Shown one piece after another: positions 19,820 to 30,330 of a stretch of 64,000 nt of DNA. The notes beneath the pieces were generated by a model. The model had not been told where the DNA came from. It saw only the letters and a program-made list of their open reading frames with translations, and did not search any database. The translations under genes and the position numbers were made by a program. Source of the DNA: Chrysaora quinquecirrha. Lineage: Eukaryota > Cnidaria > Scyphozoa > Semaeostomeae > Pelagiidae. The stretch spans positions 336,925 through 400,924 of the forward strand of contig JACTAT010000122.1 in the NCBI GenBank assembly GCA_014526335.1, read 5' to 3'. Every line of letters starts with the position of its first letter. The first letter of the stretch is position 1.

Positions 19820-22012
19820 CAGACCATACCTAATCCATTGTTAATCCTTACTGAACCTCACTAATCATACCTAATCCATAGTTAATCCTTACTGATCCTT
19901 AGCTAATCCTTAACAGATCCTTAGATAATCATTACCTGATCCTTGCTGATCATTACTGATCCTTACTGATCCTTAGCTAATCTTTACTGATCCTTATCTC
20001 ATCCTTACTGATCCTTAGCTAATCCTTACTGATCCTTAGCTGAATCCTTACTGAATCCTTAGCTAATCATTATCCAATCCTCACTGATCCTCACTAATCA
20101 TTAGCTAATCCTTACTGATCCTTAGCTAATCCTTACTGATCCTCACTAATCCTTACTGCCTCCTTAGCTAATCCTTACTGATCATTACTGATCCTTAGTG
20201 ATCCTTACTGATCCTCACTGATCCTCATTAGCTAATCCTTACAGATCCTTAGCTGATCCTTACTGATCCTTAACAAATCATTACTGATCCTTAGCTGATC
20301 CTCACTAATCCTTACTGGTCCTTAGCTAATCCTTACCTGATCCTCATAATCACTGATCCTAACCTGATCATTACTGATCCTTGCTGATCATTACTGATCC
20401 TTACTGATCCTTACTGATCCTTAGCTGATCCTTAGCTAATCATTACTGATCCTGAGCGAATCCTTGCTGATCATTACTGATCCTTACTGATCCTTAGCTG
20501 ATCCTTACTGATCCTTAGCTAATCCTTACTGATCCTCACTAATCCTTACTGATCCTTAGCTAATCCTTACTGATCCTGAATAATCCTTATTGATCATTAC
20601 TGATCCTTACTGATCCTCACTAATCATTAGCTAATCCTAACAGATTCTTACTGATCCTAACCTAATCATTACTGATCCTCACTAATTATTAGCTGATCCT
20701 CACTAATCATTATCTGATCCTTAGCTAATCCTTGCTGATCATCCTTGCTGATCATTACTGATCCTTACTGATCCTAATCTAATCATTACTGATCCTTAAC
20801 TAATCCTTACCTGATCCTCACTAATCATTACCTGATCCTAACCTAATCCTTACTGATCCTCACTGATCCTTAGCTAATCCTAACTGATCCTCACCTAATC
20901 ATTACTGATCCTTAACTAATCATTACCTGATCCTCACCTAATCATTACTGATCCTCACTAATCATTACCTGATCCTAATCTAATCCTTACTGATCCTCAC
21001 TAATCCTTACTGCCTAACTCCTTACTGATCCTCACCTAATCATTACTGATCCTTAACTAATCATTACCTGATCCTCACTAATCATTACCTGATTCTAACC
21101 TAATCCTTACTGATCCTCACTGATCCTTAGCTAATCCTTACTGATCCTAACCTAATCATTACTGATCCTTAACTAATGATTACCTGATCCTCACTAATCA
21201 TTACCGATCCTTAACTAATCATTACTGATCCTCACTGATCCTTAGCTAATCCTTACTGATCCTCACCTAATCATTACTGATCCTCACTAATCATTACCTG
21301 ATCCTAACCTAATCCTTACTGATCATTACCGATCCTTAACTAATCATTACTGATCCTAACCTAATCATTACTGATCCTTAACTAATGATTACCTGATCCT
21401 CACTAATCATTACTGATCCTTAACTAATCATTACCTGATCCTCACTGATCCTTAGCTAATCCTTACTGATCCTCACCCAATCATTACTGATCCTTAACTA
21501 ATCATTACCTGATCCTCACTAATCATTACTGATCCTTAACTAATCATTACCTGATCCTCACTAATCATTACTGATCCTCACTGATCCTTACTGATCCTTA
21601 CTGATCCTTAGCTAATCCTTACTGATCCTTACTGATCCTTAGCTGATTTACTGATCCTTACTGATCATTACTGATCCTTAGCTGATCCTTACTGATCCTT
21701 ACTGATCCTCACTAATCATTACTGATCCTTACTGATCATTACTGATCCTTACTGATCATTACTGATCTTACTAATCCTTACTGATCCTTACTGATCATTA
21801 CTGATCCTTACTGATCATTACTCATCCTACTGATCCTTACTAATCCTTACTGATCCTTACTGATCATTACTGATCCTTAATGATCCTTACTGATCCTTAG
21901 CTAATCCTTACTGATCCTAATCATTACTGATCCTTAACTAATGATTACCTGATCCTCACTAATCATTACTGATCCTGAGCTAATCCTCACTGATCCTTGG
22001 CTGATCCTGAGC
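19820..22012. repeat. GATCCTTACT tandem array, left arm
   Basis: About 2.2 kb of a 10-11-bp unit, tgatccttac alternating with variants taatccttag, tgatcattac and taatcctcac. Higher-order blocks are visible (tgatccttaactaatcattacc recurs every 30-60 bp). Orientation flips at about 22,012, where gatcctgagctgtaatgatt begins the mirrored array. Confidence 0.95.
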
Positions 22013-24075
22013 TGTAATGATTAGCTGAGGATCAGTAAGGATCAGTAAGGATTAGTAATGATTAGTAATGATCAGTAAGGATTAGTAATGATCAGAAAGG
22101 ACCAGTAAGGATTAGTAATGATCAGTATGGATCAGCTAAGGATCAGTAATGATCAGTAATGATTAGTTAAGGATCGGTAATGATTAATGAGGATTAGTAA
22201 TGATTAGTGAGGATCAGCCAAGGATCAGTGAGGATTAGCTCAGGATCAGTAATGATTAGTGAGGATCAGGTAATCATTAGTTAAGGATCAGTAATGATTA
22301 GGTTAGGATCAGTAAGGATTAGCTAAGGATCAGTGAGGATCAGTAATGATTAGTTAAGGATCGGTAATGATTAATGAGGATCAGTAATGATTAGTGAGGA
22401 TCAGGTAATGATTAGTTAAGGATCAGTAATGATTAGTGAGGATCAGGTAATGATTAGTTAAGGATCAGTAATGATTAGTGAGGATCAGGTAATCATTAGT
22501 TAAGGATCGGTAATGATCAGTAAGGATTAGGTTAGGATCAGGTAATGATTAGGTGAGGATCAGTACGGATTAGGTGAGGATCAGTAATGATTAGTTAAGG
22601 ATCAGTAAGGATTAGGTGAGGATCAGTAATGATTAGTTAAGGATCAGTAATGATTAGATTAGTTAGGATCAGTAATATTAGTGAGGATCAGGTAATGATT
22701 AGTGAGGATCAGTAATGATTAGGTTAGGATCAGTAAGGATTAGCTAAGGATCAGTGAGGATCAGTAAGGATTAGGTTAGAATCAGGTAATGATTAGTGAG
22801 GATCAGGTAATGATTAGTTAAGGATCAGTAATGATTAGGTGAGGATCAGTAAGGATTAGCTAAGGATTAGTGAGGATCAGTAAGGATTAGATTAGGATCA
22901 GGTAATGATTAGTGAGGATCAGTAATGATTAGGTGAGGATCAGGTAATGATTAGTTAAGGATCAGTAATGATTAGGTGAGGATCAGTTAGGATTAGCTAA
23001 GGATCAGTGAGGATCAGTAAGGATTAGGTTAGGATCAGGTAATGATTAGTGAGGATCAGGTAATCATTAGTTAAGGATCAGTAATGATTAGATTAGGATC
23101 AGTAAGGATCAGTAATGATCAGCAAGGATCAGTAATGATCAGCAAGGATTAGCTAAGGATCAGGTAATGATTAGTGAGGATCAGCTAATAATTAGTGAGG
23201 ATCAGTAATGATTAGGTTAGGATCAGTAAGAATCTGTTAGGATTAGCTAATGATTAGTGAGGATCAGTAAGGATCAGTAATGATCAATAAGGATTATTCA
23301 GGATCAGTAAGGATTAGCTAAGGATCAGTAAGGATTAGTGAGGATCAGTAAGGATTACCTAAGGATCAGTAAGGATCAGCTAAGGATCAGTAAGGATCAG
23401 TAATGATCAGCAAGGATTCGCTCAGGATCAGTAATGATTAGCTAAGGATCAGCTAAGGATCAGTAAGGATAAGTAATGATCAGCAAGGATCAGTAATGAT
23501 CAGGTAAGGATCAGTAATGATCAGCAAGGATCAGTAAGGATCAGTGTCAGCTAGGATCAGTAATGATCAGTAAGGATTAGCTAAGGATCAGTAAGGATTA
23601 GTGAGGATCAGCTAAGGATCAGTAATGATTTGTTAAGGATCAGTAAGGATCAGCTAAGGATCTGTAAGGATTAGCTAATGATTAGTGAGGATCAGTAAGG
23701 ATCACTAAGGATCAGTAATGATCAGTAAGGATTAGCTAAGGAGCAGTAAGGATTAGTGAGGATCAGTAAGGATTAGCTAAGGATCAGTAAGGATTAGCTA
23801 ATGATTAGTGAGGATCAGTGAGGATTAATGATTAGATAATGATTAGCTAAGGATTAGTTAAGGATTAGCTAAGGATCAGTAAGGATTAGCTAAGGATCAG
23901 TAAGGATGAGATAAGGATCAGTAAAGATTAGCTAAGGATCAGTAAGGATCAGTAATGATCAGCAAGGATCAGGTAATGATTATCTAAGGATCTGTTAAGG
24001 ATTAGCTAAGGATCAGTAAGGATTAACTATGGATTAGGTATGATTAGTGAGGTTCAGTAAGGATTAACAATGGAT
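22013..24075. repeat. AGTAAGGATC tandem array, right arm
   Basis: Reverse complement of the left-arm array, about 2.06 kb. The order of variant units differs from the left arm, so the arrays have evolved separately after or despite the inverted duplication. Confidence 0.95.
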
Positions 24076-24157
24076 TAGGTATGGTCTGATTGGAAACATC
24101 CTTCCTGCGCAAGTGTGGAATTCCTTTCCCACATCATATTGAATGGAGGAACCAGTC

Positions 24158-24165
24158 TATAAATT
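24158..24165 (+). promoter_or_regulatory. TATA-like box of right zinc-finger ORF
   Basis: TATAAATT 70 bp before the ATG at 24,235, at the border between the tandem array and the coding region. The left arm has the mirror image at 19,743-19,750. Confidence 0.45.
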
Positions 24166-24234
24166 CAAGCGAGTTTATGCTCTAGGACTCATGTGTTTTA
24201 GTGGTAGTCGACAATTATAAGTAAACCGCTAATC

Positions 24235-24528
24235 ATGAATCAGTATAAATGTGATCATTGTGAATTCTCTTCCAAGTTTAAAAGTAATGTTAAGCGACAT
24301 GAAGAAGAGATGCACGATGAGAGTAGTGAAGAGTCTGACTCAGATGATGATGAGATAGAAGCTGAAAGTGACCATGATGATGATGAAACTGTCAACACTG
24401 AGGAGGATCTTCCTTTAGGGAATGTATGGCCTTCAATGCGTAGGGAAGTTGATAAAGATGAAAACATACTGCAAGTTTTCAGACGTAAATTTTATATAAT
24501 AGAAGTTTTGAAAATGATGCTGTTGTGA
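24235..24528 (+). CDS. C2H2 zinc-finger acidic ORF 1, right arm
   Basis: 97 codons, ATG at 24,235, TGA at 24,526-24,528. Same protein as the left arm: one C2H2 finger at residues 6-27, an Asp/Glu/Ser-rich tract at about 28-57, and a C-terminal RRKFYIIEVLKMMLL. Perfect protein identity between arms, beside diverged repeats, implies recent duplication, gene conversion or constraint. The next frame (24,525-24,740) overlaps the stop by 4 bp. Confidence 0.6.
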   Translation: MNQYKCDHCEFSSKFKSNVKRHEEEMHDESSEESDSDDDEIEAESDHDDDETVNTEEDLPLGNVWPSMRREVDKDENILQVFRRKFYIIEVLKMMLL

Positions 24529-24740
24529 CTGCAGTCATAGCAACCATGCAAAAAGCACAGAAGGAAGATGGTATGGATATGCAAGAGGCCTTAGATTATG
24601 CTATTGAGAAAAGAAAATATCTCATCATACGTCAAGCAAAGAATGATGAAGAAGAGGAAGCTAGTAATTCTGAGGATGCTGCTGTGAATGAAGTTCAATA
24701 TGCTAGTACTCGATTATTCCCATACTATGGAAATAACTAG
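24525..24740 (+). CDS. Small acidic ORF 2, right arm
   Basis: A frame of about 71 codons; GTG is the first codon of the strict frame, but the frame is open upstream from about 24,492 and the first ATG is at 24,546. Product identical to the left-arm copy; acidic and helix-prone, no known domain. An AATAAA lies about 225 bp downstream (24,965-24,970). Most likely translated as part of a longer protein with ORF 1 if an intron or frameshift joins them; I could not find a splice pair with fitting phase. Confidence 0.5.
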   Translation: MTAVIATMQKAQKEDGMDMQEALDYAIEKRKYLIIRQAKNDEEEEASNSEDAAVNEVQYASTRLFPYYGNN

Positions 24741-24949
24741 AAATAGCTAGCTATACCTAAAAAATTTTTTTACATTATTGTTCATTAATGTACTGTTAGA
24801 AAATAGTGTCGTTTTCATGTGTTGTCATTCTTTGAAAATAAGGTTGTAAATCAACGGCTACTGTCCATATACGGACAATGAATTGCATAAGCTTAGATAA
24901 TACTCATAAACCATGGATTAAACCAAAAGCTATTAGAGATATTGCTATT

Positions 24950-25078
24950 GCGCATGCGCTATTTAATAAATGTTTATATGACATACATCATTTAAATCTC
25001 TATTACTTCTTTGTTCTACATGCTAGGTCCCAGGCCTCTAGCTCTTACCGTTATTGATATAACTACTGCGCATGCGCA
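24950..25078. promoter_or_regulatory. Two NRF1-type palindromes, right arm
   Basis: GCGCATGCGC at about 24,951-24,960 and ctGCGCATGCGCag at about 25,067-25,080, mirror images of the left-arm sites. Confidence 0.6.
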
Positions 25079-25325
25079 GTTGATGGTTGTTTATATTGTA
25101 GATATATATTTTGAATCTCCGTTATGGACTTGTTCTATGTACCAATTCCCAAGTCTCAGCTAATAGTTCTATAAAAGTATGCTAATATAAGCTTCAACCA
25201 ATGAGATAGTAGGCTATTCCTTTTAGATTGTGGAAGACGATTGGGATCGTGTGTTCGATTTTATAGATTGATCGATCGAACGTGATGTTTAAATTATTAA
25301 CCAATCAGATTGCAGGATTTCTCGT

Positions 25326-25636
25326 TTCTAGAATCTTGTGGAACTTTCTGGAACTTTCTGGAAAGTTCTGGAAAGTTCTAACCAATCAGATTGCAGGATT
25401 CTTAGGGACGTTCTGGAACATTCTGGAAACTTCTGGAAAGTTCTAGTTAATCAAATTGTAGGATTATTATGTTATTTTATTTCATAAACGATTCGAACGT
25501 CGCGTTCGAATTATTATTACGCCATCATAATTAATCAGATTGTAGGATTTCTGGAAAGTTCTCGAAAGTTCTGGAAAGTTCTAACCAATCAGATAAGAGG
25601 ATTCTTAGGGACGTTCTGGAACATTCTGGAAACTTC
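25326..25636. promoter_or_regulatory. Four heat-shock-element arrays, right arm
   Basis: TTC/GAA triplets at exact 5-bp steps: 25,326-25,378 (11 units, one mismatch), 25,411-25,443 (7), 25,549-25,581 (7), 25,614-25,636 (5). CCAAT (ccaatcag) accompanies them at about 25,302, 25,382 and 25,586. The inward TATA-like box is TTTTATA at 25,259-25,265. This mirrors the left arm, except that the outermost array keeps one more intact unit. Confidence 0.8.
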
Positions 25637-25833
25637 TAGATTGTTAAATCGGAAACGAGGCTAGCGGTTTCATGCAAGGAACTCTTGAGGTTGGAGAAAC
25701 TCGCCGCACTATAGCGCGACCTGATGACGTCATTGATAGTAGGAGCCGCGTGCGCTAGGATCTGGGACTCTTGAAAACGAGGTTGGAGAAACCGGCAAAA
25801 CCATATAACCGCACTATAGCGCGACCTGATGAC

Positions 25834-25850
25834 GTCACTGATGACGTCAC
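25834..25850. promoter_or_regulatory. Two CRE sites at right tip
   Basis: TGACGTCA twice within the last 25 bp of the element (gatgacgtcactgatgacgtcac), the mirror of the left tip. Another TGACGTCA lies further in, at about 25,724-25,731. Confidence 0.6.
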
Positions 25851-25853
25851 TGG

Positions 25854-26873
25854 TAAGTCCATAGGCAGACAATTTTGCAATTAGAAGGTCATGAGGGATA
25901 CAATCAAATGCTTTTGAGAGGTCCATAAGAACAGCTCCAACCACGTGATCATTATCAAGATTTTTTCTCCATTCTTCTACCATCCTTATTAAAACATGCT
26001 GTGTACTATATGCTTGCCTGTAGGCGGCTATGAAATTTGAAAGATGTTTGTTAAAGTGAGGAACTAGCTGGTCTTTGATTGTTTTTTCGTAAATTTTCGA
26101 GAATGCATTCAAAACACTAACTGGGCGAAAGTTTTTCTCTGATGTGCGAACTGCCTCGCCTTTATCTAAAGGAGTAACTGCGGCCACCTTCCCTTTGTCT
26201 GGGAAAATGCTTTTCTTTATGCTTTTATTTATTGCATCTGTTAGGGGTGCAGTCAGTTCATCGGAAGCTAGAAGTATGAGTTTTGGTGGAATTTTATCTA
26301 TTCCAGTGGACTTTTTACTATCAATATTTTTTAATAACTTTCTGATGTCTCCAGGCTGAACCTCTTGAAACGAGAAAGGAGAGAAGACGTTTACTGGATT
26401 TTGGAGTATGGCTAAGATGCTAGGGTGATTTGCATATTTTTCGAGAATTAGTTGCACGATTTCTTTATTACTTTTTTGTTCGTATTTATCAGCTAGATTT
26501 TTGGGCTTTTTCCCACTTGATTTCTCTACTATATTAATATAGTGATCGTTGAAAGCTTCAGCAAGTTCTTCGTCATCTGTAATAATTCTGTCATCTTTGA
26601 CTAGTAAATAATCACTCTCTGATAAGCCACCTTTATTTGTAAGAAACGGTTTAACAAGATTCCAAAACTCTTTGTTTGTCATTACCCCTTGGTCTGTTAC
26701 CCTTTTGAAGTGGGTTTTTATTGCCTTTTTTCTAAGAGCGACACACTTGTTTCTCTGCTTTTTAAAATTTTGTTCATTTTCTCTGGTTGGGTGCTTTTTG
26801 AATTTGTTTTGTAAGCGGGATCTTGTGTATATTGCTTTTCGTAATGTTTTGTTCATAAAAGGAACTTGAGGCC
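25854..26873 (-). pseudogene. LINE (CR1/Jockey-like) 5' half, interrupted
   Basis: Minus strand, from about 26,873 to the palindrome edge. It encodes the region after the endonuclease (VPFMNKTLRKAIYTRSRLQN) and the first reverse-transcriptase blocks: STGIDKIPPKLI, PLDKGE..., NFRPVSVLNAFSKIYEKTI, LSNFIAAYRQAYSTQHVLI and VVGAVLMDLSKAFDCIPHD. It stops after LLIAKLSAYGLT at 25,854. Beyond that the open frame continues only through palindrome sequence. The PQG, YADD and thumb regions are missing. 5'-truncated, with no endonuclease domain. Same copy as 17,411-18,049. Confidence 0.88.
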
Positions 26874-27100
26874 TGGCTAAACTAGGAGACAAGTCGCACG
26901 CGACATTGATGTCCCGTCGGTGTCTCCCAGTTTAGCCACCTCGAAACTTTGTAGCGCGCGACAAAATTTGTAGCTGGGAGACAACAGAAACATTTCTTGT
27001 CTCCGCGACATGCAATGACCCGTGGGACATGTTGCTCGCTTGTCACTCGCATGTTGTTTAGCCACCCTGAGAGACACGCCGAAGTCTCCTTGTTTAGCCA
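26874..27100. mobile_element. MITE with tggctaaac ends
   Basis: About 227 bp. Ends tggctaaactaggagac and (reverse strand) tggctaaacaaggagac. Two more copies of the motif lie inside (gtctcccagtttagccac, tgttgtttagccaccctgag). It abuts the 5' end of the LINE. Relatively GC-rich, non-coding. Confidence 0.75.
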
Positions 27101-27789
27101 TAGCTTTCAACTCTTCCCTCTTTGTTTTTGGACTAGTTTTGACATTACTTTTATGTGTTTGCTATTTCGCCTTCTTGTTTTGTAAGCTTTTCATGTTTAT
27201 TAGATTATTCAAGCTTTTTAATAGCAAATAATTAAAACCTTAGTAGTTGAAGCAATTGCTGTAGTGACTTCGTGTCGTTCGCCTCAAAAGCCGAATTCCG
27301 AGAATCTCGCCTTGGAACAATAGGTTTTCCAAGAATTTCCTAAGAATTAGACAATACAAGTCCTACAGGTGAATATGATATTGAAAAAATGTCTTTCAAT
27401 CTCAAATACGCTGTTTATTTTGTTGTAGAGCATGTTTTTGCATTTGAGATCAACAGCACATTAATCCAGTCAAGAAACTTAGTGCTTACGAGATGGCGGA
27501 TTTTGGAGTTCTCGCTCGAAGGTATGCTATGAAAAATTAATCTGCTTTAAATGAATGGCAGTAGACTAGGCATTTTATTGTCCAGGCATCAACTGTAGAG
27601 TTAATCGTAGATTCTGTGGGTTCAATACCCTCTAATAATTTTTGTATTATCTAACCATACTTCTTTATATTCTCAAACTACACTGCTTACTATTTTTAGA
27701 ATTATTTCCTGCAAAATTCTATCTAAACATTGTTAGTTCCACTAAGTCAGGTTTTCGAGGTTCGACAGCTGAGATTCATGCTAGATTCT
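27101..27789. other. Mostly featureless; possible 5' exon at 27,493
   Basis: ATG at 27,493 (acgagATGG, good start context) opens nine codons reading MADFGVLAR, then a donor-like AAG|GTATGC at 27,522. It could be a first coding exon of a gene whose intron holds the satellite downstream, but no following exon was found. Low support. Confidence 0.15.
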
Positions 27790-30330
27790 GAGATTCTATA
27801 GAAGTTTGAAGTTGAACGTTGCTTGTGTTTTTGTTTAGGGGAATGTCACTCCTGAAATCTCTTCGAAATTCTGAGAAATTGAGTTTCTTTTGAGAACATG
27901 GTACGCATTCTTAGAGAGACAGTCTTTGAGTAATGATTGCTCTAGAAGTCTAATGTTAAACGTTGTTTAAGTTGGCATGTTAGATTTTTATAGCTTGTGT
28001 TTTTGTTGGGAGAATGTCACTCCTGAATAACCCTTCGCCATTCTGAGAAATTGAGTTTCTTTTAAGAACATGGTACGCATTCTTAGAGAGATAGTCTTTG
28101 AGTAATGATTGCTCTAGAAGTCTAATGTTAAACGTTGTTTAAGTTGGCATGTTAGATTTTTATAGCTTGTGTTTTTGTTGGGAGAATGTCACTCCTGAAT
28201 AACCCTTCGCCATTCTGAGAAATTGAGTTTCTTTTAAGAACATGGTACGCATTCGTAGAGAGATGGTCTTTGGGTAATGATTGCAGTATAGAAGTCTAAT
28301 GTTAAACGTTGTTTAAGTTGGCATGTTAGATTTTTATAGTTTCTGTCTTTGTTGGGAGAATGTCACTCCTGAATAACTCTTCGCAATTCTGAGAAATTGA
28401 GTTTCTTTTAAGAACATGGTACGCATTCTGAGAGAGATAGTCTTTGAGTAATGATTGCTCTAGAAGTCTAATGTTAAACGTTGTTTAAGTTGGCATGTTA
28501 GATTTTTATAGCTTGTGTTGTTGTTGGGAGAATGTCACTCCACAATAACTCTTCGCAATTCTGAGAAATTGAGTTTCTTTTAAGAACATTGTACACATTC
28601 TTGTAGAGATGGTCTTTGAGTAATTATTGCAGTATAGAAGTCTAATGTTAAACGTTATTTAAGTTGGCATTTTAGATTTTTATAGCTTGTGTTTTTGTTG
28701 GGAGAATGTCACTCCTGAATAACTCTTCGCAATTCTGAGAAATTGAGTTTCTTTTAAGAACATGGTACGCATTCTTAGAGAGATAGTCTTTGAGTAATGA
28801 TTGCTCTAGAAGTCTAATGTTAAACGTTGTTTAAGTTGGCATGTTAGATTTTTATAGCTTGTGTTTTTGTTGGGAGAATGTCACTCCTGAATAACCCTTC
28901 GCCATTCTGAGAAATTGAGTTTCTTTTAAGAACATGGTACGCATTCGTAGAGAGATGGTCTTTGAGTAATGATTGCAGTATAGAAGTCTAATGTTAAACG
29001 TTGTTTAAGTTGGCATGTTAGATTTTTATAGTTTCTGTCTTTGTTGGGAGAATGTCACTCCTGAATAACTCTTCGCAATTCTGAGAAATTGAGTTTCTTT
29101 TAAGAACATGGTACGCATTCTGAGAGAGATAGTCTTTGAGTAATGATTGCTCTAGAAGTCTAATGTTAAACGTTGTTTAAGTTGGCATGTTAGATTTTTA
29201 TAGCTTGTGTTGTTGTTGGGAGAATGTCACTCCACAATAACTCTTCGCAATTCTGAGAAATTGAGTTTCTTTTAAGAACATTGTACACATTCTTGTAGAG
29301 ATGGTCTTTGAGTAATTATTGCAGTATAGAAGTCTAATGTTAAACGTTATTTAAGTTGGCATTTTAGATTTTTATAGCTTGTGTTTTTGTTGGGAGAATG
29401 TCACTCCTGAATAACTCTTCGCAATTCTGAGAAATTGAGTTTCTTTTAAGAACATGGTAAGCATTCTTAGAGAGATAGTCTTTGAGTAATGATTGCTTTA
29501 GAAGTCTAATGTTAAACGTTGTTTAAGTTGGCATGTTAGATTTTTATAGCTTGTGTTGTTGTTGGGAGAATGTCACTCCACAATAACTCTTCGCAATTCT
29601 GAGAAATTGAGTTTCTTTTAAGAACATTGTACACATTCTTGTAGAGATGGTCTTTGAGTAATTATTGCAGTATAGAAGTCTAATGTTAAACGTTATTTAA
29701 GTTGGCATTTTAGATTTTTATAGCTTGTGTTTTTGTTGGGAGAATGTCACTCCTAAATAACTCTTCTCAATTCTGAGAAATTGAGTTTCTTTTAAGAACA
29801 TGGTACGCATTCTTAGAGAGATAGTCTTTGAGTAATGATTGCAGTATAGAAGTCTAATGTTAAACGTTGTTTAAGTTGGCATGTTAGATTTTTATAGCTT
29901 GTTTTTTGTTGGGAGAATGTCACTCCACAATAACTCTTCTCAATTCTGAGAAATTGAGTTTCTATTAAGAACATTGTACACATTCTTGTAGAGATGGTCT
30001 TTGGGTGATGATTGCTTTAGAAGTCTAATGTTAAACGTTGTTTAAGTTGGCATGTTAGATTTTTATAGCTTGTGTTGTTGTTGGGAGAATGTCACTCCAC
30101 AATAACTCTTCGCAATTCTGAGAAATTGAGTTTCTATTAAGAACATTGTACACATTCTTGTGGAGATGGTCTTTGAGTTATGATTGCTCTCGAAGTCTAA
30201 TGTTAAACGTTGTTTGAGTTGGCATGTTAGATCTTTATAGCTTGTATTTTTGTTGGGAGAATGTCACTCCTGAATAACTCTTCGCAATTCGGAGAAATTG
30301 AGTTTCTTTGATAAATATGGTACGCATTGA
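27790..30330. repeat. 172-174-bp satellite with higher-order repeat
   Basis: About 14.5 monomers. The word agaatgtcac starts at 28,011, 28,183, 28,357, 28,529, 28,703, 28,875, 29,049, 29,221, 29,395, 29,567, 29,741, 29,913, 30,085 and about 30,258, giving 172 and 174 bp in alternation. Four-monomer blocks of 692 bp are nearly identical (28,183-28,875 against 28,875-29,567), followed by two-monomer repetition. Outer copies are the most diverged. No ORF. Confidence 0.95.

Larger units (their letters stand above)
18050..25853. mobile_element. 7.8-kb palindromic foldback-like element
   Basis: The whole segment is one giant inverted repeat with its centre at about 22,012. The tips are complementary: 18,050 CCAGTGACGTCATCAGTGAC and 25,853 inward the same. 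Each arm carries CRE pairs, HSE arrays, CCAAT boxes, NRF1-like palindromes, two small ORFs and a 2-kb tandem repeat. The arms are not identical: they differ near the tips (18,098-18,115), at 18,290, at 19,133-19,150 versus 24,756-24,775, and widely in the tandem repeats, which argues against a simple assembly artefact. It interrupts a LINE with loss of LINE sequence, so no target duplication is visible. No transposase is encoded. Foldback-type identity is inference. Confidence 0.8.

Noticed and set aside
18050..25853. Palindrome as pure assembly artefact
   Set aside because: Arms differ in tips, internal indels and repeat order, and the outer flanks are two different parts of one LINE. Still worth long-read confirmation.
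26144..27231. Several forward frames of 60-80 codons
   Set aside because: They are antisense shadows of the LINE coding region or lie in the tggctaaac MITE.
27790..30330. CRISPR-like array
   Set aside because: Units are contiguous 172-174-bp monomers without short repeat plus unique-spacer structure, in eukaryotic DNA. It is a satellite.
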